Part shown: piece by piece, positions 1 to 9,525 of the stretch
Layout: each line of letters starts with the position of its first letter
How positions within the stretch are numbered: position 1 is the first letter of the stretch
Assembly: GCA_021731165.1 (NCBI GenBank)
Contig: JAKFXY010000026.1
Coordinates: 1 to 35,650, forward strand
Direction of reading: 5' to 3'
Source of the DNA: Acidobacteriota bacterium
GTDB taxonomy: Bacteria > Acidobacteriota > Vicinamibacteria > Vicinamibacterales > UBA2999
DNA length: 35,650 nucleotides
Translations under genes and position numbers: made by a program
The notes under the pieces: generated by a model
Databases searched by the model: none
What the model saw: the letters and a program-made list of their open reading frames with translations, nothing else
What the model was told of the DNA's origin: nothing

Positions 1-869
<869 letters not shown>

Positions 870-900
870 TGGGTGGTGGGTCGTAGGTAGTGGGGATGGT
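870..900. repeat. G/T-rich degenerate short repeat after guaB
   Basis: This 31-bp spacer is built from variants of TGGGTGGTGGG and GTAGGTAGTGGG. On the opposite strand it reads as C/A-rich CCACTACCTACGACCCACC, which resembles the heptad repeat upstream of the aminotransferase gene at 3670-3703. No stem-loop is apparent. It may be an intergenic repeat of this genome; no function can be assigned from the sequence. Confidence 0.45.
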
Positions 901-929
901 ATTAGCGGACCGGTTCGTCGGAGGTTTGA

Positions 930-1508
930 ATGCCCGAACATGATGCATTTGCCGAGCGGGGACGCGCGCTCGAGGACGAGTACTTTCGAAGGAAGGATCG
1001 CGAGCTCGTCGAGAAAATGCGGCGGGCCGCGGCCGAGGAGCAAGCCCGCAAGGATCTTGGCCACAAGACCGGTCTTGACGACCCCGAGAGCCTCAAGGCG
1101 CTGCACGACCTCGGCTTCACCCCCGATACCGTCGGTCTGCTTCCGCTCGTTCCGGTGCTGCAAGTGGCATGGGCCGAGGGAGGCATCACGGCGGCGGAGC
1201 GCTCGATGATTCTCAGCCTCGCGAGGAGCCGTGGCGTGGAGGCGGGAAGCGCCGCCGATCGGCAGTTGGCGGAGTGGATGACCACCCGTCCCGCGGACGC
1301 CGTGTTCGCCCGCGCCGGGCGGCTCATTCGCGCGATGCTCGATTCCGGCTCGATCGACACGGCCAATCTCAGCGCCAACGATCTGGTGAAGTATTGTGAG
1401 GATATCGCCTCCGCATCGGGCGGCATCCTCGGCATCGGCCGTGTCTCCGCCGAGGAACGGGCGCTGCTCTCTGGCATTGCCGCTGACCTGCACGCACGCC
1501 GCTCCTGA
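930..1508 (+). CDS. TerB-like helical protein of unknown function
   Basis: The gene encodes a 192-residue soluble protein with no signal peptide or membrane segment. Residues 1-45 form a charged helix with the pattern RGRALEDEYFRRKDRELVEKMR. The rest is helical and resembles TerB-type four-helix domains: the segment VLQVAWAEGGITAAERSMIL (about residues 74-93) has the acidic, DG-like metal-site appearance seen in TerB and DjlA N-terminal domains. The start ATG at 930 has a strong ribosome binding site, GGAGG at 920-924, five bases upstream. It faces tsaE, with 33 bp between the two stop codons. The TerB assignment rests on pattern recognition; there is no neighbouring tellurite-resistance gene, so a role in tellurite resistance should not be inferred. 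Confidence 0.7.
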   Translation: MPEHDAFAERGRALEDEYFRRKDRELVEKMRRAAAEEQARKDLGHKTGLDDPESLKALHDLGFTPDTVGLLPLVPVLQVAWAEGGITAAERSMILSLARSRGVEAGSAADRQLAEWMTTRPADAVFARAGRLIRAMLDSGSIDTANLSANDLVKYCEDIASASGGILGIGRVSAEERALLSGIAADLHARRS

Positions 1509-1541
1509 ACGGCTCGGAGTTCTCTCGGCGCGCGGCAACGA

Positions 1542-1955
1542 CTATGCGCCGACGACGATCCGCCGCGCGTGGTCATCGACAGCATCGATGACCACGCGCA
1601 TCGCTCCGGATATGCCGTACGCCAGCCGATCGGGCCATTCAATCGCCAGTACGCCGTCTTCCACGCCCATCTCCTCGAGCCCAAGGTCGCCAGCCGCGGC
1701 CTGCTCCACTCGATAGAGGTCGGCGTGGTAGAGCGTGAGTCGTCCGCCGCGGTACTCGTGGACCAGCGTGAACGTCGGGCTGCTGACCTCGCCTGGATCG
1801 AGGCCCAGTCCCTCGGCCAGCCCGCGCACGAAGACGGTCTTGCCGGCACCGAGGTTGCCCGACAGGAGCAGGACGTCCCCGGCCTTCAGGTCTTCGGCCA
1901 GGTCACGGGCGACGGCCTGGGTTTCTTCCGCGGAGTGGGTGAGAAATGTTGGCAT
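1542..1955 (-). CDS. tsaE: tRNA threonylcarbamoyladenosine biosynthesis ATPase TsaE
   Basis: TsaE is the P-loop ATPase that works with TsaB and TsaD in the t6A modification of ANN-decoding tRNAs. The 137-residue product matches the usual family size of about 150. The Walker A motif GNLGAGKTVF lies at about residues 33-42, SSPTFTLVHEY follows, and the family motif YHADLYR is present, then GVEDGVLAIEWPDR. I place the start at ATG 1955 (MPTFLTHSAEET). The frame stays open upstream to 2045, but that extension is only a translation of the palindromic repeat at 1993-2041 (GADLKVRPYR) and is probably not coding. It lies directly downstream of nnr on the same strand; nnr-tsaE (yjeF-yjeE) is a common bacterial pair. 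Confidence 0.93.
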   Translation of the reverse strand: MPTFLTHSAEETQAVARDLAEDLKAGDVLLLSGNLGAGKTVFVRGLAEGLGLDPGEVSSPTFTLVHEYRGGRLTLYHADLYRVEQAAAGDLGLEEMGVEDGVLAIEWPDRLAYGISGAMRVVIDAVDDHARRIVVGA

Positions 1956-1992
1956 CTGATGAGGATGGATCTGTGGGCCGACCTGTGTCGTA

Positions 1993-2041
1993 GACCTGTA
2001 GGGGCGGACCTTAAGGTCCGCCCCTACAGGTCCGCCCCTAC
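1993..2041. repeat. REP-like 40-bp perfect palindrome plus third half-copy
   Basis: Positions 1993-2012 and 2013-2032 are exact reverse complements (20-bp arms, no loop), with the core GGCGGACCTTAAGGTCCGCC. A further direct copy of GGTCCGCCCCTAC follows at 2029-2041. The element sits between nnr and tsaE and supplies the nnr stop codon (TAG, reading 2040 to 2038). A related core (GGCGGACCTGAAGGTCCGCC) recurs at about 4579-4598. As RNA it would form a very stable hairpin that could separate expression of nnr and tsaE; there is no T-tract, so it is not a canonical intrinsic terminator. Confidence 0.9.
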
Positions 2042-3603
2042 GCATCCTTGACGGGATTCGTCAGGCGGCTGAGCGCATCGCCGAGATGCGCCAGGACATC
2101 CATGGCCGTCATCGCCACTTGCCCTTCGCTCGCCTCCGCGAGGTCACCCGCCGCGCCATGGAGGAAGACCGCGAGGCGGCATGCCACTTCCGCGTCGAGC
2201 AGCTGAGCCAGCCAGGCCGCGATCATCCCCGTGAGGACATCACCCGTCCCGCCCGTGGCCATCCCGGCGTTTCCCGTGGGGTTGATGAATACGCGGCCAT
2301 CCGGCGTTGCGATGATGGTGCGGTGACCCTTCAGCACGACGTACACGTGCCGGGTCGTGGCGAAGTCCGCCGCGGTGTCGATGCGGTTCGCCTGAACCTC
2401 CTCCACGCTCGATCCAACAAGGCTCGCCATCTCACCCGGGTGCGGCGTGATGATCACGTCGCGATCCTCGCGTCCCACGAGTCGCGCCGGGTCGTCGGCA
2501 ACTGCCATGAGCGCGTCCGCGTCCAGTACGAGCGGCGCCGTGGCGCGCTCGAGCAGAAGCCGCACGAACTCGGTCGCGCCGCGCGACCGACCGAGCCCCG
2601 GGCCGCAGGCGATCACATCGTGACGCAGCGCGAGAAGTCGCTCGATGGCCGCCGGCGCCACGGTGCCGCCCGTGTCTTCCTCCATGGGCTCGGTCATGAA
2701 CTCCGGACCCATCGAGGCGACGATCGGCAGGCAGGATGCGGGCGTCGCGACCGTCACGAGACCCGCACCGGACTTCAGCGCCCCCATGGCCGCGAGGTGG
2801 GCCGCGCCCGTCTTCCCACGCGAGCCAGCGACCAGCGTGACGCGCCCGAAGTCGCCCTTGTGCGAGTCGGCCGCCCGCGGCTCGACGAGGTCCCTGAGCT
2901 GCTCCGGCGTCAGGAGCTCGATCCGCCGCCCATCAACGCGTTGAATCACGTCGAGGGGAACGCCGATGTCGGCGATGACCACATCCCCCGCGTGCGCCTC
3001 ACCCGGCGGCAGCACCAACGGCAGTTTGGGAGCGCCAAGCGTCACCGTCATCGACGCATCGATGCAGTCGCCGATGAGATGCGGCGTGTCCGCCGACAGG
3101 CCGCTCGGCAGGTCCACCGACACGATGGGAATTGACGAGGCATTGACGTCGGCCACGACCGTTTCCATCATGCCGGTCAGTCCCCTCGTCACGCCGGTGC
3201 CGAAGATCGCATCGACGATGAGCGTGCACTGGGAGATCTCGGAGAAGTGCAGCTCCCACGTCTGCTCGTCGTTGATTTCCACGACCGTGACGCCGAGACG
3301 ACCCAGGATGTCCAGGTTCGTGCGAGCATCCCCGCGGACGTCGGCCACCGCGCCGATCACGAACACCACCGCGTCGATGCCGCGCTGCAAGAGCGTCCGG
3401 GCCACGACAAAGCCGTCGCCGCCGTTGTTGCCACGCCCGCACAACACCGCCACCCGCCCGTCGAGCCTGGACTCGTACGCGGCCTCCATCGCCGCGACCA
3501 CCTGGCGGCCGGCGTTCTCCATGAGCACGAGCGACGGAATGCCGATGTCCTCGACGGTGACGCGATCGGCCTCGCGCATCTGCGCGGCGTTCAGGATGCG
3601 CAT
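2038..3603 (-). CDS. nnr: Bifunctional NAD(P)H-hydrate repair enzyme (epimerase + dehydratase)
   Basis: This 521-residue protein repairs hydrated NAD(P)H. The N-terminal YjeF_N domain (about residues 1-215) epimerises the R and S forms; the C-terminal ribokinase-like domain (about 225-515) dehydrates S-NAD(P)HX using ADP or ATP. Visible motifs are ENAGRQVVAAM and CGRGNNGGDGFVVARTL in the N domain, and GSRGKTGAAHLAAMGALKSG, ITPHPGEMASLVG, LKGHRTIIATPDG and the nucleotide-binding NPTGNAGMATGGTGDVLTGM in the C domain. Length and domain order match the family's fused form. Start ATG at 3603 gives the typical MRILNAAQMREAD opening. The stop codon lies inside the REP-like element. It probably shares a transcript with tsaE and diverges from the aminotransferase gene across about 100 bp. 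Confidence 0.96.
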   Translation of the reverse strand: MRILNAAQMREADRVTVEDIGIPSLVLMENAGRQVVAAMEAAYESRLDGRVAVLCGRGNNGGDGFVVARTLLQRGIDAVVFVIGAVADVRGDARTNLDILGRLGVTVVEINDEQTWELHFSEISQCTLIVDAIFGTGVTRGLTGMMETVVADVNASSIPIVSVDLPSGLSADTPHLIGDCIDASMTVTLGAPKLPLVLPPGEAHAGDVVIADIGVPLDVIQRVDGRRIELLTPEQLRDLVEPRAADSHKGDFGRVTLVAGSRGKTGAAHLAAMGALKSGAGLVTVATPASCLPIVASMGPEFMTEPMEEDTGGTVAPAAIERLLALRHDVIACGPGLGRSRGATEFVRLLLERATAPLVLDADALMAVADDPARLVGREDRDVIITPHPGEMASLVGSSVEEVQANRIDTAADFATTRHVYVVLKGHRTIIATPDGRVFINPTGNAGMATGGTGDVLTGMIAAWLAQLLDAEVACRLAVFLHGAAGDLAEASEGQVAMTAMDVLAHLGDALSRLTNPVKDA

Positions 3604-3669
3604 GAGTCAGTGAGCGTATCCTGTGTGCTAGACTCGCGCAACCGCTCCGACACGCGCTGCCCGATCTGT

Positions 3670-3703
3670 CTACTGCCTACTGCCCTCTGCCTACCGCCTA
3701 CTT
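3670..3703. repeat. Heptad repeat CTACTGC abutting a start codon
   Basis: Five consecutive 7-bp units run without gaps: CTACTGC, CTACTGC, CCTCTGC, CTACCGC and the partial CTACTT. The last touches ATG 3704 of the aminotransferase gene. No Shine-Dalgarno-like sequence is present in the 30 bases before that ATG. The repeat occupies most of the 100-bp divergent spacer between nnr and the aminotransferase gene. Confidence 0.8.
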
Positions 3704-4573
3704 ATGTCAGCCACCATCAGCGTCAACGGACGAATCACCGGCGAGCGCGACGCGGTGATCTCGGTCTTCGATCACGGATTTCTCTACGGCGAAGGCATCT
3801 ACGAAACGATGCGCACGTACCAGTCGCGCCCGTTTCTCTACGAGCGCCACATGCGCCGGATGCGACGGTCGGCCGAGCTGATCTCGCTCGAGCTTCCCTT
3901 CTCGGATGACGAGCTGGCCGCGCGGATTCGCGAGACCACCGATGCGGCGACCCTCCCCGACGAGGCGTACATCCGCGTGCTGGTCACGCGCGGAATCGGC
4001 GAGCTCACCTACGACCCGCACGCCACGCCGACCCCCTCCGTCGTGATCATCGTCAAGCCGCACGTCGATCCGCCGCGCTCGGCCTACGAGCACGGTGTCG
4101 CCGTCGTCATCGTGGACGTCGTCCGCAACCATCCGGGCACCGTGAATCCGATGATCAAGAGCAACAACCTCTTGAACTGCGCCCTCGCCGCACAGGAGGC
4201 GATCAGGCGCGGCGGGTTCGAGGGCGTGATGCGGAACTACCTCGGTGAGTTGACTGAGTGCACCACCTCGAACCTCTTCATCGTCAAGGACGGCGTGGCG
4301 GTGACGCCGCCGCTTGCGGCGGGCCTGCTCCCTGGCATCACGCGCGAGTTCCTCTTCGAGATCGGAAGCGAGATCGGGATCGCCGTCCGCGAGCGGACGC
4401 TGAAGGACGCCGACCTGTTCGGAGCGGACGAGGCGTTTCTGACCAGTACCACCCGCGAGGCGATACCGATTGTCACGGTCAACGATCGAAGGATCGGCAG
4501 CGGGACGCCGGGACCGGTGACAGCCAAGCTGCTCGCCGCATTTCGAAGGGCCGCCGAGGAGGCGCGGGTCTAG
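3704..4573 (+). CDS. Class IV PLP aminotransferase (branched-chain / D-amino acid type)
   Basis: The 289-residue product is a fold-type IV PLP enzyme. The opening ISVNGRI...ISVFDHGFLYGEGIYETMR and the cofactor lysine in NPMIKSNNLLNCALAAQEA (about residues 147-165) are characteristic, as are GELTECTTSNLFIV (about 182-195) and GLLPGITREFL. The family covers branched-chain amino acid aminotransferase (IlvE), D-amino acid aminotransferase and aminodeoxychorismate lyase. The size and the TxTREAIPIV tail favour an IlvE or D-amino acid aminotransferase, but I cannot separate these by eye. The ATG at 3704 lacks a visible ribosome binding site because a heptad repeat runs up to it. It lies between nnr (divergent) and gcvP (convergent), so there is no operon clue to its substrate. 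Confidence 0.88.
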   Translation: MSATISVNGRITGERDAVISVFDHGFLYGEGIYETMRTYQSRPFLYERHMRRMRRSAELISLELPFSDDELAARIRETTDAATLPDEAYIRVLVTRGIGELTYDPHATPTPSVVIIVKPHVDPPRSAYEHGVAVVIVDVVRNHPGTVNPMIKSNNLLNCALAAQEAIRRGGFEGVMRNYLGELTECTTSNLFIVKDGVAVTPPLAAGLLPGITREFLFEIGSEIGIAVRERTLKDADLFGADEAFLTSTTREAIPIVTVNDRRIGSGTPGPVTAKLLAAFRRAAEEARV

Positions 4574-4668
4574 AGGTAGGCGGACCTGAAGGTCCGCCTC
4601 TACGTCGTCTCGTAGACGTACGGTTGTAGACGTACGGGTGTAGAGGCCGACCGTTCGGTCGGCCTGAA
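4571..4668. repeat. Mosaic of two palindromes and a 14-bp tandem repeat
   Basis: Three elements lie between the convergent aminotransferase and gcvP genes. The first is a hairpin with 10-bp arms (4578-4587 and 4590-4599), AGGCGGACCT/AGGTCCGCCT, the same core as the element at 1993-2041. The second is a 14-bp tandem repeat, GTAGACGTACGGTT (4612-4625) and GTAGACGTACGGGT (4626-4639), with a partial third unit. The third is a hairpin with 10-bp arms, AGGCCGACCG (4644-4653) and CGGTCGGCCT (4656-4665). The hairpins could act as transcript ends for both genes; the shared GTAGA prefix suggests one repeat family. Confidence 0.85.
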
Positions 4669-4669
4669 T

Positions 4670-7627
4670 CTAGGTGAACGACTCGATGGGCGGGCAGGAG
4701 CAGAACAGGTTGCGGTCGCCGTAGGGATTGTCGATCCTCCCGACGCTTGGCCAGAACTTGTTCGCCCGGACGAACGGCAGCGGAAAGGCCGCGTCCTCGC
4801 GTGAGTACGGATGCGTCCAGGCCGTGGCGGACACGGCTGCCGCCGTGTGCGGGGCGTTCTTGAGCGGATTGTCTGTCCGGTCGGCCTTCCCAGTCACCAC
4901 GTCCTCGATCTCTTTCCGGATCTGAATCATCGCGTCGCAGAAGCGATCCAGCTCCGCCTTGTCCTCGCTCTCCGTCGGCTCCACCATCAGCGTGCCGGCG
5001 ACAGGGAAGGACACCGTGGGTGCGTGGAAGCCGTAGTCCATCAGGCGCTTGGCGACATCCATCTCCTCGACTCCAGCCGCCTTGAAGGCGCGGAGATCGA
5101 AAATCATCTCGTGCGCCACCCGCCCGTTGGACCTGGCGTACAGGACCGGAAAGTGCGGTTCGAGCCGCGCCTTGACGTAATTCGCATTGAGGATGGCGTG
5201 ACGCGTGGCGTTGGTCATGCCCTCCGCGCCCAGCATTCGTATGTACGCGTACGAAATCAGCAGGATGCTCGCGCTCCCCCAAGGCGCCGCCGACACGGCG
5301 GGAATGGCGCGCGCGGGCAGGCCCCCTTCACCTCCAGCGGACGTGCGCCCACCCATCCTCACGATGGAGTGCCCCGGCAGATAGGGCGCGAGATGCGCCG
5401 CCACGCCGATTGGGCCCATGCCGGGACCACCGCCACCGTGCGGGATGGCGAACGTCTTGTGCAGGTTCAGATGGCAGACGTCGGCGCCGATCGAGGCCGG
5501 ACTCGTCAGACCCACCTGCGCGTTCATGTTCGCGCCGTCCATGTACACCTGCCCGCCATGCTCGTGCACGACGTCGCAGATCTCCCTGATCCCATCGTCG
5601 AACACGCCGTGCGTCGACGGGTAGGTGATCATCAGACATGACAGGCGATCTCGATGCTCGGCCGCCTTCCGCTTCAGATCGGCGATGTCCACGTTGCCGT
5701 CAGCCGCCGTGCCCACGACCACCACCCGCATGCCAGCCATCGCGCCGCTGGCGGGATTGGTGCCATGCGCGGATGACGGGATGAGCACGACATCGCGATC
5801 GGTGTCTCCGCGGCCGCGATGGTAGGCGCGAATCACCATGAGGCCGGCGAACTCTCCCTGAGCCCCGGAGTTGGGCTGGAGCGACACGGCGGCAAGGCCG
5901 GTAATCTCGCAGAGCGCCGCCTCGAGCTCGCGAAAGATCTGCAGGTATCCGGCCGCCTGTTCGACGGGGGCGAACGGGTGGAGACGCGAAAACTCCTCCC
6001 ACGTGACCGGGAGCATCTCGCTCGCCGCGTTCAGCTTCATGGTGCACGACCCCAGCGCGATCATCGATCTGTCGAGGCCGATGTCCTTCCGCTCCAGACT
6101 CCGGATGTAGCGCATCATCTGCGTCTCGGAGTGATGGATGTTGAAGACCGGGTGTGTCAGGAAGGCGCTCGTACGACGCAGCCGTGCCGGGTAGTCCGCG
6201 CCGGCGCCTGGCGCCAACGCCGGCACGGCGTCCGGCGGAATCGCCTTCCCCACTGACTCGGCGAATACCTGCCGGATGTCCCGCACATCCGACGGCGTCG
6301 TGGTCTCGTCGAGGGCAATGCCCACCGTCCGGTCGTCGATGTAGCGGAAGTTGATGCCAGCCGCCACGGCCCGGTCCCGAAGGCCCGACACGCCGGCCCG
6401 CACCTCGACGCGAAGCGTGTCGAAGTAGTGGTCGTTCGCCTGTCGGAACCCCAGTGCCCGCAGCTCCGTCTCGAGGAGACGCGTCAGGGCATGCACGCGA
6501 GAAGCAATCGTCGTGAGCCCCTCTGGTCCGTGATAGACGGCGTACATGGCCGCCATGTTGGCGAGCAGCGCCTGCGCGGTACAGATGTTCGAGGTCGCCC
6601 GCTCGCGGCGAATGTGCTGCTCGCGCGTCGCCAGGGCCATCCGGTACGCCACGTGGCCGTGCGCGTCCTGCGAGACGCCGATGATCCGCCCTGGCGCCTG
6701 GCGCACGAAGGCGTTCCGCGTCGCGAAGAACGCCGCATGCGGACCGCCGAACCCGAGCGGCACTCCGAATCGTTGCGAGTTCCCGAAGACGACATCGGCG
6801 CCCATCTCACCCGGCGGCATGAGCAGCGTCAGCGCAAGCAGATCGGTTCCGACGCCGACACGCGCGCCAGCCTCGTGCGCCCTGGCAATCGTCGGGGCAA
6901 GATCCCGCGCGGACCCTGACTCGTCTGGATACTGGAGGAGCGCGCCGAAGACGGTCTCGTCGAACGTCATCTCGCCCACGTGCCGCACCCGCAGCTCGAT
7001 GCCGAGCGGCTCCGCGCGTGACCGCAGCACGTCGAGCGTCTGCGGCAGACAGCGGTCGCTGACCAGGCACACGTCTCGCGACCCGGTTCCCGGCCTGCCC
7101 GGCCCGGACGCCGCGCCCGACACGGCACGGTGCAGCAACGTCATCGCCTCCGCGGCCGCCGTCGCCTCGTCCAGGAGCGAGGCGTTGGCCACCTCCATCC
7201 CCGTCAGATCCGTCACCATCGTCTGGAAATTGAGCAGCGACTCGAGACGGCCCTGGGCAATCTCCGCCTGGTAGGGCGTGTAGGGCGTGTACCAACCCGG
7301 GTTCTCCATCACCATCCGCAGGATCACACTCGGCGTGATCGTGTCGTAGTAGCCAAGACCCACATACGACCGGAAGATCCTGTTGCGGCGCGAGAGTACG
7401 CGGAGGCGCCGAAGATACTGATGCTCGCTTTCGGCCGGAGGGAGCTCGAGCGCGTGCTTCAGGCGAATGGATTGCGGGATCGCTTCATCGATCAGCGCCT
7501 CGAGCGATGCGGCCCCGGTAGCCTTCACCATCAGGTCCACGTCGGCCGGCGACGGGCCGATGTGTCTCCGCTCGAACCGGTCAGAGGCGTCCGCGCTGGC
7601 TGATGTCTTCAGATCGGATCGACTCAT
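4670..7627 (-). CDS. gcvP: Glycine dehydrogenase (decarboxylating), P-protein of glycine cleavage system
   Basis: P-protein decarboxylates glycine with PLP and passes the aminomethyl group to lipoyl-GcvH. At 985 residues this is the single-chain form (about 950 residues in E. coli), not the split GcvPA/GcvPB type. Family landmarks run throughout: RRHIGPS near residue 20, [63 protein letters not shown], and in the C-terminal half [44 protein letters not shown] and the PLP lysine (about residue 724) in [20 protein letters not shown]. The start overlaps the gcvH stop by 4 bp, indicating translational coupling in a gcvT-gcvH-gcvP operon. The gene ends just before the repeat mosaic at 4571-4668. 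Confidence 0.98.
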   Translation of the reverse strand: MSRSDLKTSASADASDRFERRHIGPSPADVDLMVKATGAASLEALIDEAIPQSIRLKHALELPPAESEHQYLRRLRVLSRRNRIFRSYVGLGYYDTITPSVILRMVMENPGWYTPYTPYQAEIAQGRLESLLNFQTMVTDLTGMEVANASLLDEATAAAEAMTLLHRAVSGAASGPGRPGTGSRDVCLVSDRCLPQTLDVLRSRAEPLGIELRVRHVGEMTFDETVFGALLQYPDESGSARDLAPTIARAHEAGARVGVGTDLLALTLLMPPGEMGADVVFGNSQRFGVPLGFGGPHAAFFATRNAFVRQAPGRIIGVSQDAHGHVAYRMALATREQHIRRERATSNICTAQALLANMAAMYAVYHGPEGLTTIASRVHALTRLLETELRALGFRQANDHYFDTLRVEVRAGVSGLRDRAVAAGINFRYIDDRTVGIALDETTTPSDVRDIRQVFAESVGKAIPPDAVPALAPGAGADYPARLRRTSAFLTHPVFNIHHSETQMMRYIRSLERKDIGLDRSMIALGSCTMKLNAASEMLPVTWEEFSRLHPFAPVEQAAGYLQIFRELEAALCEITGLAAVSLQPNSGAQGEFAGLMVIRAYHRGRGDTDRDVVLIPSSAHGTNPASGAMAGMRVVVVGTAADGNVDIADLKRKAAEHRDRLSCLMITYPSTHGVFDDGIREICDVVHEHGGQVYMDGANMNAQVGLTSPASIGADVCHLNLHKTFAIPHGGGGPGMGPIGVAAHLAPYLPGHSIVRMGGRTSAGGEGGLPARAIPAVSAAPWGSASILLISYAYIRMLGAEGMTNATRHAILNANYVKARLEPHFPVLYARSNGRVAHEMIFDLRAFKAAGVEEMDVAKRLMDYGFHAPTVSFPVAGTLMVEPTESEDKAELDRFCDAMIQIRKEIEDVVTGKADRTDNPLKNAPHTAAAVSATAWTHPYSREDAAFPLPFVRANKFWPSVGRIDNPYGDRNLFCSCPPIESFT

Positions 7628-7998
7628 CCAAGCAGGCCTTCGTACTGACCGACGTCGAGAAGCGAGGCCGCCTCAGCGGGATTCGTCAGCCGGACGGTGA
7701 TCATCCAGGTTCCGTGCGGGTCCGCGTTGACCGTCTCCGGCTTCGTCTTGAGCAGCTCGTTCACCGCCGTGACTTCGCCGCTCATCGGCGCGAAGAGCTC
7801 GGACACGGCTTTCACGGACTCAATCGATCCGAAAGCCTCACCGGCCGTCACGGTCCGACCGACTTCCGGCAGCTCCACGTAGACCACGTCGCCGAGCTGC
7901 TGCTGGGCAAAGTCGGTGATGCCAATCTCAGCCGCATCGCCTGACACGCGGACCCATTCGTGGTCCTTGGTGTACTTCACATCGGACGGATACGCCAT
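7624..7998 (-). CDS. gcvH: Glycine cleavage system H-protein
   Basis: H-protein is the lipoylated shuttle of the glycine cleavage system, carrying the aminomethyl intermediate from GcvP to GcvT and electrons to the L-protein. The 124-residue product has the standard length. [10 protein letters not shown] lies near the N-terminus, [15 protein letters not shown] in the middle, and the lipoyl attachment lysine is Lys63 in [15 protein letters not shown]. The C-terminal LNPAE-type segment reads [11 protein letters not shown]. It overlaps gcvP by 4 bp and follows gcvT after a 73-bp gap. No lipoate ligase, lipoyl synthase or L-protein gene is in the window. Confidence 0.98.
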   Translation of the reverse strand: MAYPSDVKYTKDHEWVRVSGDAAEIGITDFAQQQLGDVVYVELPEVGRTVTAGEAFGSIESVKAVSELFAPMSGEVTAVNELLKTKPETVNADPHGTWMITVRLTNPAEAASLLDVGQYEGLLG

Positions 7999-8071
7999 TC
8001 GCTCCTCGTTCGGTCTGGTTCGTGTTCATGGCCCGGTTCGCCAGGCATTTCGCTCTGACGAGGCCGGACAC

Positions 8072-9184
8072 CTATGCACGTGTCGCTCGTTTGTAAAACG
8101 GCATGGAGACGACGCGCGCGGTCGTACTGCGGCCGCGAACGTCAATTGTCAGTTCCGTGCCCGGTGGGGCCAGGTCGACAGGCACGTAGGCCATCCCGAT
8201 GGCCTTTTTCAGAAATGGCGTCTGCGTCCCGCTCGTCACCACGCCAATTTGCGTCCCACCGCGCACAACCGGATACCCGTGCCGCGCAATGCCCCGATCC
8301 ACCATCTCGAAGCCGACGAGCTTCCGGGTCACGCCCGTGGCCTTCTGCTCGGCCAGGCGCGCACGGCCGATGAAGTCGCCCTTCTTCCAGCCAACGATCC
8401 ACTCCAGATCCGCTTCGAGCGCGCTCGTGGACGCGTCGATGTCCTGCCCATGGAGCCGCATCGACGCCTCGAGACGCAGCGTGTCCCTGGCGCCCAGGCC
8501 GCAGGGGATGACATCAGCCGCGCGGCCCGACTGCAGCAGCGCCTGCCAGACGCGCACGGCCATGTTCGGCGGGACGAAGATCTCGAAGCCGTCCTCGCCT
8601 GTGTAACCCGTCCGCGAAATCAGCGCACGGGCGTTGGCGACCTCGCCATGGGTGAACCAGTAGTACTTCAGCTCGTCGAGCGGCGCGTTCACGAGCGGCC
8701 GCAAGACTTCGAGCGACGCGGGCCCCTGGATGCCGATGAGCGCGTATCGGCTGCTTGAATCGACGCAGGCGGCCTCCCCGGCAGGCTTGATGTGCTCGCT
8801 GATCCAGGCATAGTCCTTTGTCGCGTTCGACGCGTTGACGACCAGCATGAAGTGGCTGGTGCCGATGCGATAGACGAGCATGTCGTCCACGAACGTCCCA
8901 TCAGGGGTCAACAGTCCCGCATAGTGCGCCTGGCCTATCGCGAGCCGGCTGGCGTCGTTGCTGGAGATTCGCTGGACCGCCGCCAGCGCGTCCTTGCCGG
9001 CGATTTCGATTTCGCCCATATGGCTGACGTCGAAGAGGCCGGCACGCGTTCGCACCGCCATGTGCTCCGCGGTAATTCCGGAATACTCCACCGGCATGTC
9101 CCAGCCGGCGAATGGCACCATCCGGGCGTGTGACGCAAGGTGAACGGCGTGCAGCGGGGTCTTGAGGAGCGCGGAAGTGGACAA
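8072..9184 (-). CDS. gcvT: Glycine cleavage system T-protein (aminomethyltransferase)
   Basis: T-protein transfers the methylene group from aminomethyl-lipoyl GcvH to tetrahydrofolate and releases ammonia. The signature segments are present: LKTPLHAVHLASHARMVPFAGWDMPVEY at the N-terminus, TRAGLFDVSHMGEIEI, ISRTGYTGEDGFEIF, the folate-site GLGARDTLRLEA and the late GFEMVDRGIARHGYPV. The frame is open to 9259, but the extra 25 residues are not family-like. I prefer the TTG at 9184 (LSTSALLKTPLHAVH), giving 370 residues, close to the usual 365; no ATG is suitably placed, so the start is uncertain. It is the first gene of the gcvT-gcvH-gcvP set. Two hairpins lie just upstream, at 9259-9329. Confidence 0.95.
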   Translation of the reverse strand: MSTSALLKTPLHAVHLASHARMVPFAGWDMPVEYSGITAEHMAVRTRAGLFDVSHMGEIEIAGKDALAAVQRISSNDASRLAIGQAHYAGLLTPDGTFVDDMLVYRIGTSHFMLVVNASNATKDYAWISEHIKPAGEAACVDSSSRYALIGIQGPASLEVLRPLVNAPLDELKYYWFTHGEVANARALISRTGYTGEDGFEIFVPPNMAVRVWQALLQSGRAADVIPCGLGARDTLRLEASMRLHGQDIDASTSALEADLEWIVGWKKGDFIGRARLAEQKATGVTRKLVGFEMVDRGIARHGYPVVRGGTQIGVVTSGTQTPFLKKAIGMAYVPVDLAPPGTELTIDVRGRSTTARVVSMPFYKRATRA

Positions 9185-9258
9185 CCCGATGATTTTACTT
9201 CGCCCGAGGGAACTCGCGCAGCGCGTGATTTTGACGCCAACCGCGCGTACGGTCGGCA

Positions 9259-9329
9259 AGCCTGGCGCCGAAGTCTAGCATTCGGCCTGCCAGGCTCCGG
9301 GTGCCCGCGTCACCCCCCGAGGCGGGCAC
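9259..9329. promoter_or_regulatory. Two inverted repeats upstream of gcvT
   Basis: One imperfect hairpin has arms AGCCTGGC (9259-9266) and GCCAGGCT (9289-9296), with an inner CCGAA/TTCGG stem. The next has arms GTGCCCGC (9301-9308) and GCGGGCAC (9322-9329), with the SEC-C gene stop codon in its loop. There is no T-run on either side, so a classical intrinsic terminator is not shown. They may end the upstream transcript or shape the gcvT leader. I see no glycine-riboswitch aptamer consensus. Confidence 0.4.
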
Positions 9330-9525
9330 CGTGGCACTTCTTGAACTTGTTGCCGCTGCCGCACGGGCAGGGATCGTTCCGCCCGGTGCCGGCGAATCGC
9401 TCTCGGTTGTGCTCGTCGACGAAATCAATCGCGGCAAGCGAAGGTGTCCGGAAGGTCATAAACGTACGCCCGGACCAGTTCGTGATCCCGCGCGCCAGTG
9501 TCCCACAGTGCCTTTGTCGAAACAC
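9310..9525 (-). CDS. Small SEC-C motif zinc-binding protein (start uncertain, possibly a remnant)
   Basis: The C-terminal half carries a SEC-C motif, [18 protein letters not shown], with the CxCx8CH zinc ligands found at the C-terminus of SecA and on many small accessory proteins. The preceding stretch [21 protein letters not shown] looks like genuine coding sequence. The reading frame opens with a GTG at 9525 (71 residues) or an ATG at 9459 (49 residues); neither has a convincing ribosome binding site. Its 5' part overlaps, in another frame, the tail of the retropepsin-like fragment. That suggests the SEC-C piece may be the 3' end of a longer gene truncated by a deletion. It binds zinc by family expectation; its partner is unknown. 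Confidence 0.6.
   Translation of the reverse strand: MFRQRHCGTLARGITNWSGRTFMTFRTPSLAAIDFVDEHNRERFAGTGRNDPCPCGSGNKFKKCHGARLGG

Noticed and set aside
930-1508. Tellurite resistance function for the TerB-like protein
   Set aside because: Only fold-level resemblance is visible and there are no ter operon neighbours.
9185-9309. Glycine riboswitch ahead of gcvT
   Set aside because: Only generic hairpins are seen; I could not find the conserved aptamer core. A covariance-model search (Rfam RF00504) would settle it.
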